DNA of 64,000 nt, taken from positions 8,733,316 to 8,797,315 of the forward strand of contig NZ_BLPG01000001.1 of assembly GCF_011764445.1 (NCBI RefSeq), written 5' to 3'. Made by a program: the position numbers and the translations under genes. Shown piece after piece: positions 17,197-28,100 of this stretch. The stretch is from Phytohabitans rumicis. Lineage in GTDB: Bacteria; Actinomycetota; Actinomycetes; Mycobacteriales; Micromonosporaceae. Within the stretch, counting starts at the first letter, position 1. Every line of letters begins with the position of its first letter. Below the pieces are notes generated by a model. That model searched no databases and was not told the origin of the DNA. It saw only the letters and a list, made by a program, of their open reading frames with translations.

Positions 17197-18468
17197 ATGT
17201 CGCAGGCGGTACCCGTGTACGACCTCGTCGGAGTCGGCTTCGGCCCGTCGAACCTGGCGCTGGCCATCGCGTTGACCGAGCACAACGCGGTCGCCCGGCA
17301 CAAGACCACCGGTGTGTTCCTGGAGCGGCAGCCGCGGTTCGGCTGGCACCGCGGGATGCTGATCGAGGACGCGACCATGCAGGTGTCGTTCCTCAAGGAC
17401 CTGGTCACGCTGCGCAACCCGACCAGCGAGTTCAGCTTCCTGTGTTACCTGCACGGCAAGGGCCGGCTGATCGACTTCATCAACCACAAGAACCTCTTCC
17501 CGCTGCGCGTGGAGTTCCACGACTACCTGGAGTGGGCCGCGGCCAAGGTGGACGACCTGGTCTTCTACGGCCACGAGGTGGTGGGCGTCGAGCCGGTCGA
17601 CGGGGACCACCTCGACGTGACCGTGCGGAGCAAGGACGGGGTGAGCGTCTACCGCGCCCGCAACCTGGTGCTCGCCACCGGCCTGCGCCCGCACCTGCCG
17701 GACGGGGTGGTGGCGACGGACCGGATCTGGCACAACCGCGACCTGCTCGACCGGGTCACCGGGCTGTCGGACGGGTCGCGCTTCGTCGTGGTCGGGGCCG
17801 GACAGAGCGCCGCGGAGGTCGTCGCGTTCCTGCACGAGCGCTTCCCGCGCGCCGAGGTCTGTGCGGTCTTCTCCCGGTACGGCTACAGCCCGGCCGACGA
17901 CAGCTCGTTCGCCAACCGCATCTTCGACCCGGCCGCGGTGGGCGAGTTCTACGAGGCGCCGCCGGAGGTCAAGCAGTCCCTTGTGGACTACCACGCCAAC
18001 ACCAACTACTCCGTCGTGGACGCCGACCTGATCGACGACCTGTACCGCCGGGTCTACCGCGAGAAGGTGCTCGGCACGTCGCGGCTGCGCATGTTCAACG
18101 TGTCCCGCGTCGAGGACGTCGCGGCGACCCCCGCGGGTGTACGGACCACGGTGCGGTCGCTGGTCACCGGCGCGAGCACCGTGCTGGACGCCGACGCCGT
18201 CGTCTACGCCACCGGCTACCGACCCGCCGACCCCGGCCCGCTGCTGGACTCCTGCGGGTGCCGCCGCGACGAGCAGGGGCGCCTGCGCGTCGGGCGGGAC
18301 TACCGCGTGCTCACCGACCCGGATCTCGGGCCCGGAATCTACCTGCAGGGCGGCACCGAGCACACGCACGGCATCACGTCGTCGCTGCTGTCCAACACCG
18401 CCATCCGGGCCGCCGAGATCCTCCGTTCCATCGTGGACAGCGAAGTCCCGGCACCGCAGTACATCTGA
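17197..18468 (+). CDS. L-ornithine N5-monooxygenase (siderophore)
   Basis: A 423-residue flavoprotein that uses NADPH and O2 to make N5-hydroxy-L-ornithine, the first committed step for hydroxamate siderophores. FAD-binding motif GVGFGPSNLALA is at the N terminus, NADPH motif VVVGAGQSAAEVV is near residue 195, and the family's YATGYRP motif is near residue 342. An IucD-type lysine hydroxylase is possible by family alone, but the downstream NRPS domain with an N5-hydroxyornithine code supports ornithine. It begins an iron-regulated run with the binding protein, NRPS and mbtH. Confidence 0.93.
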   Translation: MSQAVPVYDLVGVGFGPSNLALAIALTEHNAVARHKTTGVFLERQPRFGWHRGMLIEDATMQVSFLKDLVTLRNPTSEFSFLCYLHGKGRLIDFINHKNLFPLRVEFHDYLEWAAAKVDDLVFYGHEVVGVEPVDGDHLDVTVRSKDGVSVYRARNLVLATGLRPHLPDGVVATDRIWHNRDLLDRVTGLSDGSRFVVVGAGQSAAEVVAFLHERFPRAEVCAVFSRYGYSPADDSSFANRIFDPAAVGEFYEAPPEVKQSLVDYHANTNYSVVDADLIDDLYRRVYREKVLGTSRLRMFNVSRVEDVAATPAGVRTTVRSLVTGASTVLDADAVVYATGYRPADPGPLLDSCGCRRDEQGRLRVGRDYRVLTDPDLGPGIYLQGGTEHTHGITSSLLSNTAIRAAEILRSIVDSEVPAPQYI

Positions 18469-18490
18469 GCATTCCCAGGGAGCGAACCCC

Positions 18491-19498
18491 ATGTTGCGAT
18501 CACGCCTGCCCCTGGCCCTGGCCGCCGTGGCGGTCCTGGCCATATCCGCCTGTGGCGGAGGGTCCGATGAGGACACCGCCGGCCCGGCCGCGTCCGCCAC
18601 GGCCGGCGCCTTCCCGGTGACGGTGGCGCACAAGTACGGCACGACCGAGATCAAGTCCGCGCCGACCCGGGTGGTGACCCTCGGCCTCAGCGACCAGGAC
18701 ACCGCGCTGGCCCTCGGCGTCAAGCCGGTCGGCGCCGTGGACTGGTTCAAGGAGCGCCCGTACGGCAAGTGGCCGTGGGCGCAGCCGCTGTGGGGCGGCA
18801 CCGCGCCGGAGATCGTCGGCGAGCGGGACGAGTTCAACTTCGAGAAGATCGCCGCGCTCAAGCCGGACCTCATCATCGCCCAGTACAGCGGCATGACGAA
18901 GGAGAACTACGACACGCTGTCCCAGATCGCGCCGACGGTCGGCCAGCCCAAGGAGTACGGCGACTACCTGGCGCCGTGGCAGGCGATGACCCTGGCGATC
19001 GGCAAGGCGCTCGGCAAGCAGGCGCAGACCGAGGAGCTGATCGCCGGGATCGACAAGAAGTTCGCGGACGTACGGCAGCAGCACCCGGACTGGGCCGGCA
19101 AGACGGTGGCCGTGGTGGACCCGTTCGAGCCCGGCCAGTACGCGGTGTTCTCCTCCACCGACCCGAAGCTGGTGTTCCTGAAGGAGATGGGGTTCACCGT
19201 GCCGGCCGAGATCGACAAGCTGGCCGGCAAGGAGAACGCCACCGTCATCAGCTCCGAGCGGCTCGACCTGATCGACGTGGACCGGCTGCTCTTCCTGACC
19301 AGCGACCCGGGCGCGGAGAAGCGGGTCACCGCCGACAAGGTCTACGCCGGGCTGAAGGTGGCCCAGGAGAAGCGGGCCGTGTTCCTGCCGTACGAGGAGC
19401 CGCCGCTGGGCGGGGCGCTGTCGTTCAACACGGTGCTGAGCATCCCGTACGCCATTGACCAGGTGGTGCCGATCCTCGCCGGGGGCACGGGCAAGTGA
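18491..19498 (+). CDS. Fe-siderophore ABC transporter substrate-binding lipoprotein
   Basis: A 335-residue periplasmic-type binding protein of the FecB/FepB family, anchored by a lipobox (LAISAC, Cys at about residue 20). It would capture the ferric siderophore outside the membrane. Family features include [23 protein letters not shown] and [12 protein letters not shown]. No permease or ATPase gene accompanies it in this window, so it must work with components encoded elsewhere. Its stop overlaps the NRPS start (GTGA), which ties its expression to siderophore synthesis. Confidence 0.93.
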   Translation: MLRSRLPLALAAVAVLAISACGGGSDEDTAGPAASATAGAFPVTVAHKYGTTEIKSAPTRVVTLGLSDQDTALALGVKPVGAVDWFKERPYGKWPWAQPLWGGTAPEIVGERDEFNFEKIAALKPDLIIAQYSGMTKENYDTLSQIAPTVGQPKEYGDYLAPWQAMTLAIGKALGKQAQTEELIAGIDKKFADVRQQHPDWAGKTVAVVDPFEPGQYAVFSSTDPKLVFLKEMGFTVPAEIDKLAGKENATVISSERLDLIDVDRLLFLTSDPGAEKRVTADKVYAGLKVAQEKRAVFLPYEEPPLGGALSFNTVLSIPYAIDQVVPILAGGTGK

Positions 19499-22190
19499 CG
19501 GTGGAAGCGAAGACCTGGCCGGACCTGTTCGAGGCGCGGGTACGGCAAGCGCCGGACGCGGTGGCCCTCGTGTTCGAGGACACCACGCTGACGTACGCCG
19601 AGCTGAACGCCCGCGCCAACCGCCTGGCGCACGCCCTGATCGCGCGGGGCGTCGGGCCGGAACGGGTGGTGGGGCTGTCCCTGCCGCGATCGGTGGACAT
19701 GATCGTCGCCGAGGTGGCGGTGCTCAAGGCCGGCGGGGCGTACCTGCCGCTCGACCCGGACTACCCGGACGAGCGGATCGCCTACATGGTGGCCGACGCC
19801 GCCCCGGTCTGCGTGCTGGACAGCGTGCCGGACGTGTCCGGCTACCCGGACACCGACCCGGCCAGGTCGTCGCGCGTCACCAACGCCGCGTACGTCATCT
19901 ACACCTCCGGCTCGACCGGGCGTCCCAAGGGCGTGGTGCTCTCCCACACCGGCGTGGCCAAGCTGCTCGCCACCCAGGTCGAGCGGCTCGGCGTGGGGCC
20001 GCACAGCCGGGTGCTGCAGTTCGCGTCGCCGAGCTTCGACGTCGCGTTCTGGGACCTGTGCCTCGGCCTGCTGTCCGGCGGGCGGCTCATCGTCGTACCG
20101 GCGGAGCGGCGGGTGCCGGGCGCGGCGCTGACCGACTACATCCACCGGCACGGCGCCGATTTCCTGATCCTGCCGCCGGCGTTGCTCGCCGCGCTGCCCG
20201 CGGACTGCGTGCTGCCGGAGGGCGCCACGCTGCTCGCCGGCACCGAACGGGTGGCGCCGGAACTGGTGGCCCGGCACGCCCGCGGGCGCCGGATGTTCAA
20301 CGCGTACGGGCCGACCGAGGCGACCGTCAACTCGACGCTCGGCTTCTGCGATCCCGACGCCAGCGGCTCGTCCGTCCCCATTGGAGTCCCCGACCCGGGC
20401 ACCACCGCGTACGTCCTGGACGATTCCCTGCGGCCCGCCGCCGAAGGGGAGCTGTACCTGGGCGGCGCCGGGCTGGCCCGCGGCTACCTGGGCCGGCCCG
20501 GCCTGACCGCGGAGCGCTTCGTCGCGTCGCCGTTCGAGCCCGGGCAGCGGCTCTACCGCACCGGCGACGTGGTGCGCCGGCTCGACGACGGGCGCCTCGA
20601 CTTCGTCGGGCGGGCCGACGACCAGGTGAAGATCCGCGGCTACCGGGTGGAGCCCGGCGAGGTCGAGGCCGTCCTCGGTGGATACCCGTCGGTCGCGCAG
20701 GTCGCCGTGGTGGCCCGGGAGGGGCGCCTGGTGGCGTACGCGGTCCCGGCGGCGGGCAGCACGGCCGACCCGGACGCTCAGGTCCAGGGCTGGAAGGACG
20801 CCCACGACGCGCTCTTCCAGGTGGCCGAGGACAACCCGTTCATCGGGTGGAACAGCAGCTACGACGGCGAGCCCATCCCGCTCGACGAGATGCGCGCCTG
20901 GCTGGACGCCACCGTCGACAGCGTACTGGCGCTGCGCCCGCGCCGGGTGCTGGAGATCGGTGTCGGCAGTGGAATGATCCTGTCCCGGGTCGCCCCGCAG
21001 GTCGAGGCGTACTGGGGATCGACCTGTCCGAGGAGGGCATCCGGTCGCTGCGTGCCCGGGTCGCCGCCGACCCCACGCTTGCCGGCAAGGTCGAGCTGCG
21101 CTGCCAGCCGGCCGGCGACCTGTCCGGGCTGCCGTCCTTCGACACCGTCGTCATCAACTCGGTGACGCAGTACTTCCCGACCGCCGAGTACCTCCGTGGC
21201 GTACTCGCGTCGGCGGCCGATCTGGTCGGGCCCGGCGGCAGGGTGTTCGTCGGCGACGTGCGCAACCTGCGGCTGCTGCGCCACATGCGCGTGGACATCG
21301 CCGCCCAGCGCGCGGGCACGGCCGACCCCGCCGCGGTCGACCGGGCCATCGCGTGGGAGCGCGAACTGGTGCTCGACCCGGACTTCTTCACCGGCGTGCC
21401 CGGTTTCGTGGCTGATCTGCGGGTCAAGCGCGGGCGCTACCACAACGAGCTGAGCCGCTACCGGTACGACGTGGTGCTCCGCCGCGGGCCGGCGTCCACA
21501 TCGGACGCACCGGTGGTGCCGTGGGAGGGCCTCCCGGCGTACCTGCGGGAGCGGCGGCCGTCGCGCGTGCGGGTGACCGGGCTGCCCAACGCCCGCCTGA
21601 GCACGGCCGGCGTGCACCCGGACGACCTCCACGAGCTCGGCGAGTCGCTGGGATACGACGCCGCCGTCACCTGGTCGGGCGACGGCGACCGCGGCGAGCT
21701 GGACGCGGTGTTCGCCCTGCCGGGGGAGGACCCGGGCCAGGTCTACCGGCCCGGCCGGCCGGGCCGGGAACGGCACAACGTCCCGGCCGCGTTCCAGGAC
21801 GTCAACGCGCTGACCCGGGCGCTGCGCGGGTACGCCCGGGAGCGGCTGCCCGAGTACATGGTGCCGGCCGCCTTCGTGCCGCTGCACGAGCTGCCGGTGG
21901 CGCCGAGCGGCAAGCTGGACCGCAAGGCGCTGCCCGCACCGGACTTCGCCGCGCTCGTCACCGGCCACCGGCCGCGCACCCCACGCGAGGCCGTGCTGTG
22001 CCGCATCTACGCCGACGTGCTCGACCTGCCCGGCGTGGGCGTCGACGACGACTTCTTCGCGCTCGGCGGCGACAGCATCGTCGCGATCGGCCTGCTCGTC
22101 CAGGCCCGCAAGGCCGGGCTCGCCCTGTCGCTGCGGGACATGTTCCGGCATCGCACCGCGGCCGCGCTCGCGGCGGTCGCCGGCACCGTG
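19495..22190 (+). other. NRPS module 1: A1 interrupted by N-methyltransferase, T1
   Basis: A1 opens the protein with no condensation domain, so it is the loading module. The core motif [10 protein letters not shown] is at 19891-19920. The pocket residues read by eye are D-V-W-I-L-A-A-V-N-K, a code I cannot assign. The methyltransferase (about 20790-21480) is inserted between motifs A8 and A9; it has [15 protein letters not shown] and the SAM motif [11 protein letters not shown]10 (SGKLDRKAL) is at about 21907-21933. The carrier Ser codon in GGDSIVAI is 22074-22076. The product would be an N-methylated starter. Confidence 0.85.
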
Positions 22191-25100
22191 GCTGACCGTG
22201 CGGACAGTCAGCAGCCGGTCGAGCTGGAGCCGCTGCCCGACGAGCGCTGGGCGGCCGAGGTGCTGCCACTGACGCCGCTGCAGGAGGGCTTCTACTTCCA
22301 CGCGTACGCCGACGGCGACGCCGGCGGGTACGCCATCCAGCTCGCCGTCGCGCTGACCGGGCCGCTGGACGCCGCCGCCCTGCGCGGGGCCGCCCAGGGG
22401 CTCCTCGACCGGCACGCCGCGCTGCGGGCCGGCTTCCGGCAGCGCCCCGACGGCCGGGTGGTCCAGCTCGTGGCCGACCGGGTCGAGCTGCCGTGGCGGG
22501 ACGTCGACCTGTCCGGCGTGCTCGCCGTCGCCGAGCGGGCCGCCCACGCCGCCGGTGCGACGGGTGACGAGGCCCAGGCGGCCGTCGACGCCGTCGTCGA
22601 GCAGGCCCTGCGCGCGGTCGCCGAGGAGGAGCGGGACCGCCCGTTCGACCTGGCCCGGCCGCCGCTGCTGCGGGCCACGCTGGTGCGGCGCGACCGTGAA
22701 CGGCACGACCTGCTGATCGGGTTTCACCACATCGTCGCGGACGGGTGGTCGGTCTCCGTCCTGCTGCGCGAGCTGATGGCCAGCTACGGCGGCGCCGAGC
22801 TGCCGGCCGCCACCCCGTACCGGGACTATCTGGCGTGGCTGGGCGGCCGCGACCGGGCGGCGGCGACCGCGGCGTGGCGGTCCACCCTGGACGGCCTCGA
22901 CGAGCCCACCCGCCTGGTCGCGGACGGGCCCCCGGCGGCGCCGCGGCACGGGGAGGTCCGCGTCGCGCTTCCCGAGGAGGTCACCGCCGGCCTCGCCGCC
23001 CGCGCCCGCGAGCGCGGCCTGACCCTGGGTACGGTCGTGCAGGGCGCCTGGGGCCTGCTGCTGGGCCGCCTGCTCGGCCGCACCGACGTCGTCTTCGGCA
23101 CCACCGTCTCCGGCCGGGCGTCCGATGTGGACGGTGTCGGGTCGCTCGTCGGGCTGCTCATCAACACGCTGCCGGTACGGATGCGGTGGCGGCCCGGCCA
23201 GTCCCTCGCCGGCGCGCTCGGCGCCCTGCAGGCGGAGCGCGCCGCGCTGCTCGACCACCAGCACACCGGGCTGGCCGAGCTGCAGCGGATGGCCGGGCTG
23301 GGCGAGCTGTTCGACACCATCGTGGTGCTGGAGAACTACCCGGTCGACGGCGACCTCGCCGATCCGGCGGGGACGCTGCGCGCCGGGGTCCCGGACTACG
23401 TGGACACCGGGCACTACCCCTGGCGCTCATCGTGCTCCCGGGGGACCGGCTGGAGCTGCGGCTCAAGCACGACGCCACCCGGCTCGACGGCCCGGCCGTA
23501 CGGCGGATCGCGGACCGGCTCGCCCGCCTGCTCGCCGCGGTCGCCGCCGACCCGGACCGCCCGGTGGCGCGGGTCGACCTGCTGGAGCCGGCCGAGCGGG
23601 CCCCGCTCGCCGGCGCGGTGCGCGAGCTGCCGGCCACCACGCTGGTGGCCGACTTCGAGGCGCAGGCCACTTTCCGTCCACACGCGACCGCCCTGATCGC
23701 GGGCGACGAGCGGGTGTCCTATGCGGACCTCGACGCCCGCGCGTCCGCGCTGGCCGCCCGCCTGCGCGCCCAGGGCGCCGGCCCGGGCCAGATCGTAGCC
23801 GTCTCCATCCCCCGCTCCGTAGACCTCATCATCGCCCTCCTAGCCGTCCTAAAAACCGGCGCCGCCTACCTCCCCGTAGACCCCTCCTACCCCCGCGCTC
23901 GCCGCGCTTACATGCTCGCGGACTCGGGTGCCCTGGGGCCGATCTTGGACTTGTCAGGTTCCATACCCGGACAACTGGGCATGACAACTCCAAGATCGAC
24001 GGCTGCGGCCAGCGACGCGGCGTATCTGCTGTACACGTCGGGGTCTACGGGGGAGCCGAAGGGGGTGCTTGTTACGCACGCCGCGATCGGTAACCAGTTG
24101 GCGTGGGCTCGGGAACACTTCCGGCTCGGGGCGGACGATCGGGTCCTGCATCAGTTGTCTACCAGCTTCGACCCGTCGATCCTGGAGATCTTCTGGCCGT
24201 TGGGGGCGGGCGCCACCGTGGTGCTCGCCGGGGCGGAGGGGCATCGGGATCCGCGCGAGGTCGCCCGGCTCGTCCGGGAGCACGGGGTCACCACGGTGTT
24301 GACGGTGTCCTCGATGCTGGGGCCGCTCGCCGAGGCCGATCCGGGCGCGTTCGCCGGCGTCCGGCGGGTGCTCGCCGGCGGCGACGCGCTCAGCGCCGAG
24401 TCGGCCGAGCGGTGGCGCGCCGCGACCGGCGTACCGCTGCACAACGTCTACGGCCCCACCGAGGCGGCCGTCCAGGTGACCTCCTGGGCGTACGAGGGCG
24501 GCGGCACGGTCCCCATCGGACGTCCGGTGTGGAACACCCGGCTCTACGTCCTCGACCCGTTCCTGCAGCCGGCGACGACCGGCGAGCTGTACATCGCCGG
24601 CGCCCAGCTGGCCCGCGGCTACCACGGCCGGCCGGGCCTGACCGCGTCGCGGTTCGTCGCCGATCCGTTCGCGCCGGGGCGCATGTACCGCACCGGTGAC
24701 CTCGTGCGCCGCCGCGCCGATGGGGCGCTGGAGTACCTCGGCCGGGCCGACCACCAGGTGAAGATCCGCGGCAACCGGGTCGAGCTGGGCGAGGTCGAGG
24801 CCCGGCTGCGCCGGGAGCCGGGGATCGCCGAGGCGGTGGCCACCGCGGCCGGCCGGCTCGTCGCGTACGTCGTACCCGCACCGGACTCCATAGTGGACCC
24901 CTCCGCGCTGCGCGCCGCCCTGGCCGCGTCGCTGCCGGCGCCGATGGTGCCCGACGCGTTCGTGGTGCTGGACGCGCTGCCGCTGACCCCGAGCGGCAAG
25001 CTGGACCGGGCCGCCCTGCCCGCCCCCGAGGTGGAGCGCGCCCCCGCCCGGGCCCCGCGCGACGCCCGCGAACAGCTGCTGTGCGACATCGTCGGCGGCG

Positions 25101-28100
25101 TCCTGGGCCTCGCCGGCGTCGGCGTCGACGACGACTTCTTCGCGCTCGGCGGCGACAGCATCCTGTCCATCGCGGTGTCCAGCCGGGCCCGCGCCGCCGG
25201 CCTCGAGGTCAGCCCACGCGACGTCTTCGCGCACCGCACGCCGGCCGCGCTCGCCGCGGCCGCCACGGTCGGCACCGCCGCACCGGCCGCCGCGGACGCG
25301 CCGCTGGTCACCCTCACCCCGGAGGAGACCGACCGGGTACGCCGGGCCAGCCCGGTGCCGGTCGCGGACGTGTGGCCGCTGTCCCCGCTGCAGGAGGGGC
25401 TGTACTTCCACGCCAGCTACGACGCCGGGGCGATCGACGTCTACACCGCGCAGGCCGCGTTCGAGTTCACCCGCGGGGTCGACGCCGAACGGCTGCGGGC
25501 CGCCTGTGCCGCGCTGCTGGCCGGCAACCCGAGCGTGCGGGCCGGCTTCACCAGCGACGGCCTGCGGGCACCGGTGCAGTTCATCGGGGCGGCCGTCGAC
25601 GTACCACTGTCCGAAGTGGACCTGTCCGGTCTGCCGGACGCCGAGCGGGACGCCCGCCTCGGCGAGCTGCTGGCCGCCGACCGGACCCGGCGCTTCGACC
25701 TCGCCCACCCGCCGCTGTTCCGGCTGCTGCTGGTACGCCTCGGCGGCGGCCGCGACCGGCTCGTGCTCACCCACCACGTGCTGCTGTGGGACGGCTGGTC
25801 CGCGTCCGTGTTCCTGGAGCAACTGCTGTCCGGGTACGGCGGGGACACCCCGGCCCCGGGCGGGTCGTACCGGGACTACCTGGCGTGGCTGGCCACGCGG
25901 GACGCGGACGAGTCGGCGCGGGCCTGGCGGGACGCGCTCGCCGGGCTGACCGAGCCCACCCTGGTCGGCCCGACCGCTGATCGTGGACTCAGGCCGACGC
26001 TGCCCGAGCGCCGCCGCGTCGAACTGCCCGACGGGGTCAGCGAGCGGCTGCGCGCGGTGGCCCGCGAGCACGGCGTCACCCTCAACACCGTGCTCAACGC
26101 CGCCTGGGCGCTGGTGCTGTCCAACCTGGTCGGCCGGGACGACGTGGTGTTCGGCGTGACGGTGGCGGGGCGTACCGCGCCGATCCCGGACATCGAACGG
26201 GCGATCGGGCTCTTCCTCAACACCGTGCCGGTGCGGGTCGCGCTCGACCCCCGCGAGTCGGTCGGGGACCTGCTGCGCCGGATCCAGGCCGAGCGGACCG
26301 CGCTCATGCCGTACGAGCACGTCGGGCTCGGCGCGATCCAGCGGGAGACCGGGCACACCCAGCTCTTCGACACGCTCTTCGCGCTGCAGAACGTGGGCGG
26401 CGAAGACCAGTTGACGGCGCTGCGCGAGCGGCACGGCGTCGAGCAGGTGGACAGCGTGGACGCCACCCACTTCCCGCTCGCCCTGGTGGTCACGCCGGCC
26501 GAGCGGCTGCGCGTCATGCTCGCGTACCGGCCGGACGTGGTCGAGCCGGCCCGCGCCGCCGCGGTGCTCGACCGCTTCGCCGCGGTGCTGGAGCGGCTCG
26601 GTGCCGCCGGCGGGGACCTGGACGCGCCGGTGGGCCGGCTCGACGTGTTGCCGCACGGCGAGCCGGCCCGCCTGGCGGCCGAGTGGGACGCGACCCGGCA
26701 CCCCGTACCGGACGACACCGTCGCGGACCTGCTGGCCGCCCAGGCGGCCCGTACGCCGGACGACGTGGCGCTGGTCTTCGCCGCTGAGTCCTCCGGGACA
26801 CCCGAACCCGAGGCGGTCACCTACGCCGACCTGGACGCGCGCATCAACCGCCTGGCCCGGCTGCTCATCGCCCGCGGCGCCGGGCCGGAACGGGTGGTGG
26901 CGCTCGCGCTGCCGCGGTCGACCGACATGGTCGTCGCGCTGTTCGCCGTGCTGCGCACCGGCGCCGCGTACCTGCCGCTGGAGCTGGACCACCCGGCCGA
27001 GCGGCTGGCGCTCATGCTGGACGACGCCGCGCCGGTCTGCGTGCTGTCCACAGTGGCCGTCGCGGCGACGTTGCCGGGGGAGTGCGTCGCCCTCGACGAG
27101 CCCGCCGTGGCCGCCGAGCTGGCCGGGCTGGACGGGAGCCCGGTCGGGCGCCGGTTCGACCAGCGGCACCCCGCGTACGTCATCTACACCTCCGGCTCCA
27201 CCGGCCGGCCCAAGGGCGTCGTCACGCCGTACCGCGGGCTCACCAACATGCAGCTCAACCACCGCGAGGCCATCTTCGCCCCGGCGATCGCGGCGGCCGG
27301 CGGGCGCCGGCTGCGCATCGCGCACACCGTGTCGTTCGCGTTCGACATGTCCTGGGAGGAGCTGCTCTGGCTCGTCGAGGGGCACGAGGTGCACGTGTGC
27401 GACGAGGAGCTGCGCCGCGACGCCGAGGCGCTCGTCGCGTACTGCGAGCGGCACCGGATCGACGTCGTCAACGTCACCCCGACGTACGCCCAGCACCTGA
27501 TCGAGGAGGGGCTGCTCGACGGCGCCCACCGCCCGCCCCTCGTGCTGCTCGGCGGCGAGGCGGTCTCCGACGCGGTGTGGAACAGGCTGCGGGACACCGA
27601 CGGCACGTTCGGCTACAACCTGTACGGGCCGACCGAGTACACCATCAACACGCTCGGCGGCGGCACCCACGAGAGCGCCACGCCCACGGTCGGCCGCCCG
27701 ATCTGGAACACCCGGGCGTACATCCTGGACACCTGGCTGCGGCCGGTGCCGGACGGCACCCCCGGGGAGCTGTACATCAGCGGCGCCGGGCTGGCCCGCG
27801 GCTACCTCAACGCGCCCGGACTGAGCGCGGCCCGGTTCGTCGCCGATCCGTCCCTCCCGGGTGGACGGATGTACCGCACCGGCGATCTGGTGCGCCGCCG
27901 CCCCGATGGAAATCTCGACTTTCTCGGCCGCACCGACGACCAGGTCAAGATCCGCGGATACCGGATCGAGCTGGGCGAGATCGAGTCGGTGCTCGGCGCG
28001 CACCCGCGGGTCGCCCAGGCCGCGGTCGTCGCCCGCGACGGGCGCCTGTCCGGGTACGTCGTGCCGGCCACGCCCACGGACGGCGACCGCGCGGAGGCCG

